29,223 nucleotides of DNA from contig CALBLZ010000280.1 in assembly GCA_937895715.1 (NCBI GenBank), forward strand, positions 1 through 29,223, written 5' to 3'. A program made the position numbers and the translations under genes. The notes under the pieces are model-generated. The model did not search any database. It was given only the letters and a program-made list of their open reading frames with translations, and was not told the DNA's origin. Source of the stretch: an uncultured Candidatus Berkelbacteria bacterium. Lineage in GTDB: Bacteria > Patescibacteriota > UBA1384 > CAILIB01. The first letter of the stretch is position 1, and every line of letters starts with the position of its first letter. Positions 6,181 to 14,929 of this stretch are shown here, piece by piece.

Positions 6181-7757
6181 AGGAACTGCAACAGAGAATC
6201 GAAGGAGTCCAAGGCATTCATGCCGTGGACAGGACTGCGTTTCAAGCCAAGCTCACTACCGCAACTGCGGCAGCCAGCGAAGCAGACGCCACGACCAGGC
6301 AGGCTGAGGAGATCTCGAGAGAGATTGAAGGTCGCAATGCAAAGAAGCAGAGTGATCTGACCGTAGCCCTCGATGAGGCTCAGCAATCGTTTGACCAGGC
6401 CGAAGCAGCGCACCACGCACCGCTCTCAGCCGCTCAGAAGATTGCGCACGACCTGCTCGGACTACCCCTCACGGGAGTGGTTGAAGCAGATCGGAAGTCC
6501 GTTGCAGAAGCAATCCCGAGAAGGATTGTCGGCCACCGGGGGTACAAGCCCCAGGTCGCCGACCTCTTCCTGCAAGGGAAAGCTCCTGAGGAAGTACGGC
6601 AAGGACTGGTTCCTGCGCCCGGCCCTCTCACTCTAACGCCTCCGGAGCTGATGAAGCTTCCTGAGCGCGTAGAAGTTGCGGCATTCGTGCCACCGACTGC
6701 TACGCCGTTCGTGCCGCGACCAAAGCCTGAGTCATTGCCGATAAGTTGGCTAATGATCATGTTGGACATCGTTGCGGGCTTTTTCCTAGGAATCGGCCTC
6801 ATGGCAGCGACGGGGCTCCTTCAGGAGCGAACGTTCTTCCAAGGACCGACCCAGGCGCTCACAGCCCTGCTCGTCGGAGGTGGGATCATGATTGGGTTCG
6901 CCTTCTTAACCAAGCCCGTCTTTCGGGAAGGGTTCAAGAAGAAGATTCCAGTGGTGTGGCCTTGGGTTGTCTTTATGGCCATGGTGGTGGCGGAGCTCTC
7001 CGGAGCGTACCGGCTCATTACCATTCTCGAGGCCAATCGCAGGGTGCTGACAGACTCTGCAACAGCCGGGTTTGGGCCCGACTTGCTTATAAAGCTGGTG
7101 GTGGCGGGAACGATCCCGTTCATCTTCAGCTTCTTGGTTATCATGACCACCAGGGATGCCGCCCGCAGAGATGCCGAGGCGGAGCAAGCGGTTGATGACT
7201 ATAACGAGTCGGAGCCGTTGAAGCTCGCAGAGAAACATGTGCTGGAAACCGAAGATGCGAAGGCTGCGCATGAAAAGGCAACGGAAGAAGCTGAGGCTCA
7301 GTATCAGCTCCGACTGGCTGAGGTGACGGCATTCAATGCCAACGCCCAGGCCGTTGCCGAGCGAGCGAACGAGCTTGCGCAGGCTGCTCACCGCGAGCAG
7401 CTCAAGCAGCACGAAGAGGCGAAGCTCTCAAGCGTGCTGGCCGACCAGCTGGCTGCCCTCAAGGTAGATGTGGCCAACTTCAAACTTGGCAACATCACTT
7501 CGCTCGAGGAGCTAGAGCACCTGCTCGCTCAGGTAGAGCAGGCTGAGCCAGCTCTACGTCAAGCTGAGATGGCTCTAGCTGCGGCTAAATCAGCACAGGC
7601 GAGCTTCGTTCCAGAAACTTCCTCAGAGGAGTGGAAGGAACAGGTTCGGCGCTTGCGCGAGCAGGCGAGCCAACTAGAGGCCGAGGTGCGGAACTGGCTT
7701 GATCAAGTCGCTCCTCCCGAAGCGACTCCACCCGCGACGGGCGACGACCAACCGTAA
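6177..7757 (+). CDS. Four-TM membrane protein with long flanking coiled coils (unknown function)
   Basis: A 526-residue protein, not recognised. Residues 1-90 are an Ala/Gln/Glu-rich helical region, probably coiled coil. Residues 91-185 include a segment with 'IPRRIVGHRGYKPQVADLFLQGKAPEEV' and a Pro-rich stretch. Four hydrophobic helices follow at about 188-213, 226-246, 258-276 and 302-324. Residues 330-510 are again a long, highly charged Ala/Glu coiled coil, ending in a Pro-rich tail. Both coiled coils probably face the cytoplasm. The start is coupled (ATGA) to the VWA lipoprotein gene and the unit ends in a terminator at 7794-7827. An envelope complex in which the lipoprotein faces out and the coils reach in is a reasonable reading, but it is only an inference. 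Confidence 0.78.
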   Translation: MKELQQRIEGVQGIHAVDRTAFQAKLTTATAAASEADATTRQAEEISREIEGRNAKKQSDLTVALDEAQQSFDQAEAAHHAPLSAAQKIAHDLLGLPLTGVVEADRKSVAEAIPRRIVGHRGYKPQVADLFLQGKAPEEVRQGLVPAPGPLTLTPPELMKLPERVEVAAFVPPTATPFVPRPKPESLPISWLMIMLDIVAGFFLGIGLMAATGLLQERTFFQGPTQALTALLVGGGIMIGFAFLTKPVFREGFKKKIPVVWPWVVFMAMVVAELSGAYRLITILEANRRVLTDSATAGFGPDLLIKLVVAGTIPFIFSFLVIMTTRDAARRDAEAEQAVDDYNESEPLKLAEKHVLETEDAKAAHEKATEEAEAQYQLRLAEVTAFNANAQAVAERANELAQAAHREQLKQHEEAKLSSVLADQLAALKVDVANFKLGNITSLEELEHLLAQVEQAEPALRQAEMALAAAKSAQASFVPETSSEEWKEQVRRLREQASQLEAEVRNWLDQVAPPEATPPATGDDQP

Positions 7758-7761
7758 GCGA

Positions 7762-7781
7762 GCTGCGCAACGTTGCGCAGC
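7762..7781. repeat. 20-bp perfect palindrome
   Basis: GCTGCGCAAC followed directly by its own reverse complement, with no spacer, four bases after the stop of the membrane protein gene and 12 bases before the terminator stem. It could be a dimeric protein binding site or an RNA hairpin that protects the 3' end. It is not itself followed by a T-run. Confidence 0.8.
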
Positions 7782-7793
7782 AAACTGACAACG

Positions 7794-7827
7794 CGACCGT
7801 AGGAGTAACATCCTACGGTCGTTTTTT
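7794..7827 (+). terminator. Intrinsic terminator of the VWA/coiled-coil operon
   Basis: A perfect 11-bp stem (7794-7804 and 7811-7821), loop GTAACA, followed by six Ts. It is clearly oriented to the plus strand. Confidence 0.93.
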
Positions 7828-7914
7828 AATACCTGCAATCCTATGCTAGTTGTGTGGTTTATTAGCAAATAGTGTGAACAGATTAAGTGCTCCACTAGCA
7901 TTTTTTGCAATTTT

Positions 7915-7943
7915 TTGATAGTGTCCTGCACATACACTAGCTA
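7915..7943 (+). promoter_or_regulatory. Promoter of the small surface protein gene
   Basis: TTGATA (7915-7920), a 17-base spacer and TAGCTA (7938-7943), with an upstream T-rich tract (7901-7916) that could act as an UP-like element. The RNA start would be near 7950, leaving about 11 bases before the ATG. A second hexamer, TAACTA (7947-7952), seven bases before the ATG could instead give a leaderless RNA. Confidence 0.55.
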
Positions 7944-7960
7944 TTGGTAACTACCTATCT

Positions 7961-8320
7961 ATGCGCTCATTCCTCGTATTCCTCGTGTTTCTGGCACTTA
8001 TTGTGGTGTCTGGTTGGGCAATTTACCGTGTAAATACTCGCAACGCCGCCAAGAATAACGATGTTGCCCCTCAGATCAATCTGAGCATGGCTACACCAAC
8101 GCCGAGCCCTACCGCTACGGCTACGCCAGTTCCTACTGCAGTAGCCACGGCTACCCCAGCAGTAAAGGTGAACGTACCAGCTGCCGGCGCACTGCCAAAA
8201 GCCGGTGCTTCTCCGCTAGCCCTCATTGTACTTGCGGGAGCAGCAGTAGCCGCTGCTGGTTCAGTGTCAGCTCACCTCCGAGCAAAGCGTGCAGTAAAGA
8301 ATGCCTACAGCGCTCGCTAG
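7961..8320 (+). CDS. Small Pro/Thr-rich surface protein with an LPKAG sorting-like tail
   Basis: A 119-residue protein. It has an N-terminal hydrophobic helix (residues 4-22), a polar segment, a low-complexity region rich in Ala, Thr and Pro (about 43-68, 'ATPTPSPTATATPVPT'), then LPKAG (79-83), a hydrophobic helix (about 86-104) and a basic tail ('RAKRAVK...R'). This C-terminal order is that of sortase substrates, with Ala in place of the usual Thr of LPXTG. It may be a small cell-wall-anchored protein or a bitopic spacer protein. No sortase gene lies in the window. The gene is a single transcription unit with a terminator at 8338-8371. Confidence 0.75.
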   Translation: MRSFLVFLVFLALIVVSGWAIYRVNTRNAAKNNDVAPQINLSMATPTPSPTATATPVPTAVATATPAVKVNVPAAGALPKAGASPLALIVLAGAAVAAAGSVSAHLRAKRAVKNAYSAR

Positions 8321-8337
8321 TTGCACAAAGCGTATAT

Positions 8338-8371
8338 AAACCGCCCCTCTCTAAAACGGGGGCGGTTTTTT
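8338..8371. terminator. Bidirectional terminator
   Basis: Stem AAACCGCCCC (8338-8347) with GGGGCGGTTT (8359-8368), an 11-base loop and a T-run to 8371. It separates the convergent small surface protein gene (+) and the kinase operon (-), whose last stop codon overlaps its edge. Confidence 0.9.
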
Positions 8372-10502
8372 AGTTCAAAATAGGATTAGCTCGGCCGGCA
8401 GCCGGTACGGTGAACGTAAAGGTTGTGCCTTTTTCTTCTACTGATTCAACTGAAATTGTGCCGCCCATGCGCTCAACGATACTCTTGGTGATGTAGAGTC
8501 CTAGCCCGGTGCCAACAATGCCAACTGTTTTAGCGGAATCGATGCGGTAGAATTTTTCGAATAGGTGAGTCATCTGTTCTGCCTTCATCCCAAATCCGGT
8601 GTCGCTGACGGATACTTCAACAAGCCCTTCGGAGCGCAGAATGCTTGCGGTAATCGTCACCGTGCCTTTTTCTCGATTGTACTTTATTGCGTTACTAATC
8701 AGGTTCACGAGCACCTGAATTGCGCGGTCGCCGTCAGCCCAGATGTGAGGGATGCTCTCACGTGGCGCGGTAAAGTTGAGTGTAATGCCTTTATCCTCGG
8801 CTACGAAGCGCAGCTGGCTCATGGTGTCCTGGATCAGCTTGATAATGTCGTGCTCTTTAAAGTCCATATTCATCTTTCCCGATTCAATTCGGGACACATC
8901 CAGGAGATCTTTAAGCTGGGCCGAGAGCCGGTGCACCGACGAGCGCACATTTTCAAGGTATTCGATTGTTTGTGGCTTGAGTTTTTTCTCGTGCGGGAGG
9001 GGCTTCATTACGTAACTCAAGTACCCTTCGATTGCAGAAATTGGGGTGATGAGCTCATGTGAGGCCACTGAAACAAACTCATTCTTTGCCTGATCGTTCT
9101 CGTAGAGGCGGGCTTTTTGAATTGAAGAGATGGCCTGTTCACCGATAATATTCAGCAAGTTAAGATCTTGTTTAGTGAACTGGTAGTCCGAGAGCTTCTT
9201 TGAGATACAGATCAGACCAATCAACTCACCCCGTTTAATGTGCAGCGGAATTACGATGGATGCACCGATGCGGTGAAGCTTATCAGTAAGCGGACGGATT
9301 TTTGCATGGAGGTGACTTGCCTCGAGCTCTTCTACAGAAACGATTTCGGCATGCTTGCTAAAGTACCCGTAGATACCGTCAGACTCAGCTAAGGGGAGGT
9401 CTGAGGTCTTTTCGTACCCGATATGACGAATACGAACTGGCTGCTCGTTCTCGTGGCCAGGCTGAGGGAAGACATAGGTTACTGCATGTTCTAGGTGCAG
9501 CGTGCGTGAGAGACTGTTCATTACCAGTTCAATTGCCTCATCAAGACCGATAACCCCATTTAGGTGTACTACTAGGCTGCGCACCACTTCTTGCTCGTCG
9601 TAGTTCTGCTTAAACAACAGTGCATCTACAAGGCCAGAGGTGTAGCGGCGCAGAGGCTGCGCAGAGAAAGCTACGATAGCGGCAATCAGTAGATCAACGA
9701 ATAGCTGTGTTTGGCTGCTTTGGAGCAGCGCAGCAGCGCTAGTGATCCAGACAGAGGTGCCGTACATTACGGCAATGAACACCAGAACAGTAGTGAAAAC
9801 GATGATGCGCTTAATCGCGAGGCGCAAATCGAGCACTCGCTGGTTGGTAATGGCGTAGGCTGTCATGCCACACAGAATGAGGGCTGCAACTGGCCCGGTA
9901 TCTACCAAGAAACGGTAACCGAGGAGAGGGAGTACGATATCACTCCCTATGGCATAGAGGCTGGTGGTGGCGGTTGCAATCAGGAATATGCGGAGCTGTT
10001 CACGCTGTGCGGCATGAGCACCACGGAGTCTGAGCCTGATTTGGCGTACAACACTGTATGTCCACCAGATGGCGTACGCCCCAAAAACGTACATGCCCCA
10101 GCCGTATACAACACTGTAGTGCTCGGGGGTAAACTTAGCCGAAACAATCATATATGGAGAAAAGCCAAGTGCCAGTACAATTGCACCGATTCCAACTTGC
10201 AAGGTTGTATCGCGCGGCGTGTTGTCGTGCGCAGGGGCAGAGGAGAATAGTCCGAGGAAGAGGTAGAGCTGAATCAGAGCAGGTACCACCAGGGCGTGTG
10301 ATGCACGAACCCAAAACAGGAGGGTATTCGAGTTTGACTCTTGAATGCCGTAGGTTGCGGCAACCCAAACAGCTACCAGCAGACAGAGAATAAGGAAGCC
10401 TCGGGGGATTAGCTTTTCTCGACTAAACAGATAGGTAAGTGCTCCCATGCCAAGGATGGCGGTGGCGGAGGCAGCAAGGGCGACGGCTACGTATGAAGTC
10501 AT
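8370..10502 (-). CDS. Membrane sensor histidine kinase (7TM-like, GAF, HisKA, HATPase)
   Basis: A 710-residue kinase. The first 290 or so residues hold seven to nine membrane helices of the HisKA_7TM type. A GAF-like domain follows (about 310-465). The dimerisation domain has the phosphoacceptor His in 'SHELITPISAI', where Ile replaces the usual Arg of SHELRTPL. The ATPase domain shows the N box 'NLISNAIKYN', the G1 box 'VSDTGFGM' and 'GTGLGLYI'. It should sense a membrane-associated or hydrophobic signal and phosphorylate a response regulator, but none is adjacent. It follows a similar kinase by 9 bases and is the last gene of the run that starts at 16452. Confidence 0.94.
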   Translation of the reverse strand: MTSYVAVALAASATAILGMGALTYLFSREKLIPRGFLILCLLVAVWVAATYGIQESNSNTLLFWVRASHALVVPALIQLYLFLGLFSSAPAHDNTPRDTTLQVGIGAIVLALGFSPYMIVSAKFTPEHYSVVYGWGMYVFGAYAIWWTYSVVRQIRLRLRGAHAAQREQLRIFLIATATTSLYAIGSDIVLPLLGYRFLVDTGPVAALILCGMTAYAITNQRVLDLRLAIKRIIVFTTVLVFIAVMYGTSVWITSAAALLQSSQTQLFVDLLIAAIVAFSAQPLRRYTSGLVDALLFKQNYDEQEVVRSLVVHLNGVIGLDEAIELVMNSLSRTLHLEHAVTYVFPQPGHENEQPVRIRHIGYEKTSDLPLAESDGIYGYFSKHAEIVSVEELEASHLHAKIRPLTDKLHRIGASIVIPLHIKRGELIGLICISKKLSDYQFTKQDLNLLNIIGEQAISSIQKARLYENDQAKNEFVSVASHELITPISAIEGYLSYVMKPLPHEKKLKPQTIEYLENVRSSVHRLSAQLKDLLDVSRIESGKMNMDFKEHDIIKLIQDTMSQLRFVAEDKGITLNFTAPRESIPHIWADGDRAIQVLVNLISNAIKYNREKGTVTITASILRSEGLVEVSVSDTGFGMKAEQMTHLFEKFYRIDSAKTVGIVGTGLGLYITKSIVERMGGTISVESVEEKGTTFTFTVPAAGRANPILN

Positions 10503-10511
10503 AGTGCTATG

Positions 10512-12680
10512 TTACCCAGCCACAACTGGAACGTATACCCGGAAAGTACTGCCGCGTTTCTCGGTACTCTCTGCAGTGATTGTGCCGCCCATCTTTTCCA
10601 TCACGAGCTTACAGATGTACAAACCGAGTCCTGTGCCGGCGATGCCGGTGGTTTCAGCAGAATCCACTCGGTAGAAACGCTCAAAGAGGTGCTTCATCTT
10701 TTCTTTGCTAATTCCGATACCGGTGTCGCTAATGGTGATCTCAACTTGTCGCTCAGCTCGCCAGTGCTTGAAGCTTACCGTCACGTGGCCACGCGCCTTG
10801 TTGTAGCTGATAGCGTTAGCGATCAGGTTCATGATTACCTCCTTGGACCCAACTGGATCCACAAGTACGCGGGGTAGCGGGTGAGTCGGCTCTATGAGGC
10901 GCACCGTAACATCTCGGGCCGCCGCCGTACGCTGCTGGGCCGTTACACAGTCGCGAACGATATCGAGAACCTGCAGTGGCTCAGGTTTAATTTCCATTTT
11001 GCCGGATTCAATTCGAGATACAGTTAATAGGTCGTTTACTAGGCTCGCGAGCTGCTTAGCAATATTGAACACGCGCCTGAGGTACTCCTGCTTCTCTTCA
11101 GAGAGCTCCTGCCCAGCAATCTTTTCATCGACAATCATTGAGAGGTACCCGCGAATGGCGGTGAGCGGTGTGCGCAACTCATGCGAGGCAATCGACACAA
11201 ACTCAGTTTTCATTTGATCAACCTGGTAGAGGTTGGCTTTCTGAATACCAGAAACAGATTGGGCTGAAAGTTGATTCAAAAAGTCCAGGGACTCGTGTGA
11301 TAAATCGATCCGGCCTGAGCTAGTTGAAAGTACGATAAGTCCGATCAGCTTATTCTTTATATAGAGGGGGATAGCCACGCTTGCATGCAGTGCATTTAGC
11401 TTGGAGTGCACCGCATTTTTGAGGGCGTGCTGGCGAATAAACTCTGAGCGTCCGTGAATCGGAAGGTTGTTGGTTGCTATCAACACCTTTTCTTGCTCTA
11501 CTTCGTGTAGCAGGTCATCTACAAACAGGCTGCCTTGTCGCTTACTAAAGAATGTAATGAACCCATCCTGCTTATCGAGTGCTACACCCGCCGCGTTCGG
11601 GTAGTTTTGGTAGTACAGCTCTTTAAGCTCAATATCTTGCTGCTCGGTAAGCTCATTCGTTGTTTGAAAAATATAGGCGACCATTCGACGTAGTTCAACG
11701 TGGAGGCTCTTTGAAGCGTGCTTAGCAATTACATCAAGTGCGGTGTGGAGGTCGAGCGCTTGATTGAGCTGATCATTGAGTGAGTGCATTAGATCTTCTC
11801 GTTCACGCTGGTCGCGGAATAGCCACAGATCGGCCCGTCGCTCTGCCCACTCCTTAAACCCGTTAAAGGTAAGCCCAATGAGAACGACTTCGGCAAACTT
11901 AATAAGGTTGCTGTAGTTTCCGTAAAACGTGCTGAACCCCTGGCTAAACAGGAGTAAGATTCCGCCATACAAGATAAAGACGAACAGCAGCAGGAGGGTG
12001 AAGATAAGCGTACGCTTGATAATCAGTCGTACATCGAAAAGCTGCTGGGTGAGAATGGTGTAAGAAATAATCCCAAAGAGGAACAAAGCGGCAAGTGGTG
12101 CCAAAGCTACGAACGAGGTGTTGCGGAAGAAGGCGACAAGGAGAAAGTTTGAGATAGCAATAAACGTAAAGCTACTGATAATCCCCAGCGAAATATTGCG
12201 CATCTGGGAGCGCACTACGCCACGCGAGGCGAGTGTTTTGCGTATCAGCAAAAATATAGTTGTGCCCAGAAGGCCCAGGGCGTAGATGGCAAATACGGGG
12301 ATGCCCAACCCGACTATTGGCTCTCCGTTTTCAAAGCGGTTGTACACCAACGGGGTGAGGGTAAGTATGAGTACTCCAACCGTCGTTACGTAGAAGAGGG
12401 TGAGCGTCTTTGCCTTAAGTACAATCTTGCGACTGGGAAACGTATGCACAAAGAGGAAGAGAGAGGAGACCTGCAACACTGCGAAGAACATTACAAAGCG
12501 GAGCCACATAATGTTAAGTGTCTGTGTAGATACGTAGTTGACCCCGAGCCAAAAGACTGTGGCAACGACGAATACAGCGAAGATTCGGTTGGTGTGACTG
12601 TCTGGGCGTGCCAAAACAGTCAGTATGCCGACATACAGACTGATTGCGATACAGATAACTAGAATGACGAGCTCGAGCAC
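10512..12680 (-). CDS. Membrane sensor histidine kinase, paralogue of its neighbour
   Basis: A 722-residue kinase with the same layout as the next gene: an N-terminal multi-helix domain (to about residue 270), a GAF-like domain (about 290-460), the His in 'SHELRTPLTAI', the N box 'NLIANAISYN', the G1 box 'ISDTGIGI' and 'GTGLGLYI'. The start is GTG at 12680, supported by an AAGGAGG ribosome-binding site a few bases upstream, one of the few canonical ones in this window. The close tandem arrangement suggests a duplication followed by divergence of the sensing half. It lies 21 bases after the nitroreductase-like gene, so it is probably cotranscribed with the enzyme genes. Confidence 0.94.
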   Translation of the reverse strand: MLELVILVICIAISLYVGILTVLARPDSHTNRIFAVFVVATVFWLGVNYVSTQTLNIMWLRFVMFFAVLQVSSLFLFVHTFPSRKIVLKAKTLTLFYVTTVGVLILTLTPLVYNRFENGEPIVGLGIPVFAIYALGLLGTTIFLLIRKTLASRGVVRSQMRNISLGIISSFTFIAISNFLLVAFFRNTSFVALAPLAALFLFGIISYTILTQQLFDVRLIIKRTLIFTLLLLFVFILYGGILLLFSQGFSTFYGNYSNLIKFAEVVLIGLTFNGFKEWAERRADLWLFRDQREREDLMHSLNDQLNQALDLHTALDVIAKHASKSLHVELRRMVAYIFQTTNELTEQQDIELKELYYQNYPNAAGVALDKQDGFITFFSKRQGSLFVDDLLHEVEQEKVLIATNNLPIHGRSEFIRQHALKNAVHSKLNALHASVAIPLYIKNKLIGLIVLSTSSGRIDLSHESLDFLNQLSAQSVSGIQKANLYQVDQMKTEFVSIASHELRTPLTAIRGYLSMIVDEKIAGQELSEEKQEYLRRVFNIAKQLASLVNDLLTVSRIESGKMEIKPEPLQVLDIVRDCVTAQQRTAAARDVTVRLIEPTHPLPRVLVDPVGSKEVIMNLIANAISYNKARGHVTVSFKHWRAERQVEITISDTGIGISKEKMKHLFERFYRVDSAETTGIAGTGLGLYICKLVMEKMGGTITAESTEKRGSTFRVYVPVVAG

Positions 12681-12701
12681 TCAACCCTCCTTGTTACGCG
12701 A

Positions 12702-13763
12702 TTAGTGCTTCTTTAGTATGGCACTTACTGGTTTCCGAGCGCTATGCCGAGGGAGCTGAGAGGCATGTCCAAGGCCAAAGAAGATATGGGGGCGGTGCGG
12801 CGTTCCAACCATGCGCTGCAGCTTTGGTGAGGCTCCTGGAAGCTCAATAAGGGCTGCCCAAATACTGTGGGCGAGTCCATGCTTGGTGGCTGTGGTAAGT
12901 ACCTGCTGCAGGTAGTAGCCGCTGGAAAGCCATCCGTGGTATGCGTCGTCGGTGCCCCCAATGCAGGCAAGTACGGGAGCAGATAGCACCGCATCTCGCA
13001 GGGTGCGACCTTGCCAAGGACCAATATTCGCTCCCCGTATGACGTGGGGCATCATCTGGGAAGAAAAGGTTGACTGTATGTTAGAAGCGTAGCCGGGGAT
13101 ACCGTCGAGCCGCTTGGTGTTGTTTGGAACAATAAAGTCCGCGAGCTCACGGCGGAACTTTTGGTTACTAAACCCAAAGGTGGCGGCTAACTGAATCAAA
13201 GCGGCAATCTTTTTTTGGAGCGGTCGGTCGGTAACCAGCGTAAGGCTGGTTTCAGAGCGCGGTGTCTGAAGTGCTTGTAGCTCACTAATCACCGCTTGTG
13301 GCACGTTCTCACTGGTAAACTTTCCACGATAGTTACGACGATGGCGCAGCGCGTCGAGAGCTTCGGTATCTGGACTTGTCTCTTTCTTCCCCGGGTGAAG
13401 TTCAATTTCGGCAATGTGGGAAAGGTCACGGTAGCCACTTGGTAGCCATGAGATTTTGAGAGAATGACCAAAGGCTTTAGCTGCTATCTCAAGGTTGGCG
13501 ACAAAAGCACCGAAGCTAATGTATGTTTCTCGGGCTGTAGGATCGGAATCTCGAAGCTGGACATTCGGGTCTTGGCGCAGGGTGAGTGAGGCGCCAGTAA
13601 TCGAGCACTGCCATGGCTGGGTATTGTGGACTGATGGCGCAAGAATCGCATAGCGAAGCAAAAAGGTGAGGAGCTCAGCAGGTTTTGTAGCAGGTGGGCA
13701 CTCGCTCGGGTTGATCTCCCAAATGTGGGGGTGCAGGTCGGTGTGTGGCAGGCGTAGGCTCAT
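12702..13763 (-). CDS. Acg-like nitroreductase-family flavoprotein
   Basis: A 353-residue protein. The segment 'AILAPSVHNTQPWQ' near the N-terminus is the hallmark of the Acg (Rv2032-type) branch of the FMN-binding nitroreductase superfamily; 'DALRHRRNYRGKF' is a second conserved block, and 'GWLSSGYYLQQVLTTATKHGL' matches the helix before the flavin site. Members bind FMN, some only to store it. The start overlaps the stop of the ThiF-like gene by four bases (ATGA). In the Mycobacterium protein Rv1355c (MoeY), ThiF-like and nitroreductase-like domains are fused in one chain, so these two neighbours probably work together. Confidence 0.85.
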   Translation of the reverse strand: MSLRLPHTDLHPHIWEINPSECPPATKPAELLTFLLRYAILAPSVHNTQPWQCSITGASLTLRQDPNVQLRDSDPTARETYISFGAFVANLEIAAKAFGHSLKISWLPSGYRDLSHIAEIELHPGKKETSPDTEALDALRHRRNYRGKFTSENVPQAVISELQALQTPRSETSLTLVTDRPLQKKIAALIQLAATFGFSNQKFRRELADFIVPNNTKRLDGIPGYASNIQSTFSSQMMPHVIRGANIGPWQGRTLRDAVLSAPVLACIGGTDDAYHGWLSSGYYLQQVLTTATKHGLAHSIWAALIELPGASPKLQRMVGTPHRPHIFFGLGHASQLPRHSARKPVSAILKKH

Positions 13764-14929
13764 AGGTCTCCTAGGTCCTTTAGATACTGCTGAAACTGGC
13801 GGAATCCGCGCATTGTCTTGGTGGTGTGATTCGCGCGCCGCTCAACCTCGCGCTGTGAGGTGTAATCGGGTACAAATGCATCTTCTTGTGCCAAGTAGTA
13901 GCGTCCGGTTGGCATGTGCTTACCAAGCAAAATTCGCTTTGCAACAAAGGTTGTGGCAGTACCAGCGGTAACGGCTGCGATCCCCAGTTGGGGCCAGGTG
14001 TTGAGGAAAGTTCCTACTTCTTGAATGGAATCTTGCATCCGAGGGGCAGCCTCATTGAGCCCTGCAATGTCAGAGATGAGGGCCATGCGCTCGGCAAAAC
14101 TCATGTTCTCTCGGATACTATCCAGAAGCTTTTGGCTTGCGCGGCCGTGGAATGGCATGAGGTCTGGCTCAAGATCGTAGCGTTCAACGTCTACGAAGAT
14201 GCCGTCGCCGTTGTCGGTGGCCATGATCAAGGGAATGCGGTGCTCTCGTGCAAACAGGCGACTCTGTAGCTTAACCACGGCGTTATCGACTTCTTCGATA
14301 AAGAGGTCAAGTTTTGGCTCCAAGAAGAAGCGCTGCATGGTTTTGTCAGTCAGACCTTGGTCGAAGAGCTCAACCTCGAGGAATGGATCGAGTTCGAGGG
14401 TGCGTTGAGCAAAGTAGAGCCCCTTGTGCATATCGACAGCCCAAAGTGGCGCCGAGAGGCGGTTGAGGTTTGGGATAGAGATGGTGTCGAAATCTGCAAT
14501 CTTGTATCCCATGCCCACACCGGACATTGCGAGCATGCTCAGAATATTTGAGCCCACGCTCATGCCGGCTACACCAATCCGTTTAGTCAGGAGGATTTCT
14601 TGCTCTTTTTCGAATACCAGGTTTCGATTACGGCAGGTGCGCAAGCGCCAGAATGTGGCTTTGTCAGGAAGGTGAATGAGGGTGTTGTTCCATGGGTAAT
14701 ATGCCCACACTCCCTGCTCATCGAGTGGGCCGCGATCTTTCCAGTCGGCCAGGTAGTGCTGTTTGGTTGGCTCGTATACCGGGTCGCCAGACTTTAACCA
14801 GGGATGTTCTACCTCAAACAACTCATCGAGTGAGTGCAGAAACAGGTCGACTTTACGGACATCTTTGTTCGCCCGCAGCTTACTTAGCTCAGTTGAGGGC
14901 TTCTGGAAGATGGTTACTTGATAATCCAT
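13760..14929 (-). CDS. ThiF/E1-like adenylyltransferase
   Basis: A 389-residue protein. After an N-terminal extension of about 100 residues comes the E1-type nucleotide fold: 'RNLVFEKEQEILLTKRIGVAG' with the glycine loop 'GVAGMSVGSN' (119-128), then 'IADFDTISIPNLNR' (144-157), the ATP/Mg-binding aspartates and the NLNR motif. E1-like enzymes adenylate a carboxyl terminus. There are no CxxC zinc pairs and no obvious catalytic Cys; C99 precedes the fold. It may therefore only adenylate, or act on a small carboxylate. It overlaps the PaaK-like gene by 16 bases and the nitroreductase gene by 4. No ubiquitin-like, ThiS-like or YcaO gene is in the window. Confidence 0.85.
   Translation of the reverse strand: MDYQVTIFQKPSTELSKLRANKDVRKVDLFLHSLDELFEVEHPWLKSGDPVYEPTKQHYLADWKDRGPLDEQGVWAYYPWNNTLIHLPDKATFWRLRTCRNRNLVFEKEQEILLTKRIGVAGMSVGSNILSMLAMSGVGMGYKIADFDTISIPNLNRLSAPLWAVDMHKGLYFAQRTLELDPFLEVELFDQGLTDKTMQRFFLEPKLDLFIEEVDNAVVKLQSRLFAREHRIPLIMATDNGDGIFVDVERYDLEPDLMPFHGRASQKLLDSIRENMSFAERMALISDIAGLNEAAPRMQDSIQEVGTFLNTWPQLGIAAVTAGTATTFVAKRILLGKHMPTGRYYLAQEDAFVPDYTSQREVERRANHTTKTMRGFRQFQQYLKDLGDL

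Noticed and set aside
7830..7920. AT-rich stretch as a replication origin, given dnaB in the window
   Set aside because: No DnaA boxes (TTATCCACA-like) or iterons are seen, and dnaB is almost 20 kb away. It fits a promoter region.
8565..10250. Open frames on the plus strand opposite the first kinase (8565-9062, 9711-10250)
   Set aside because: They lie antisense to conserved HATPase and membrane domains and have no independent evidence of coding.
13760..14929. MoeB or ThiF proper for the E1-like gene
   Set aside because: There are no zinc-binding CxxC pairs, no adjacent thiS/moaD or thiamine/molybdopterin genes, and the long N-terminal extension is atypical.
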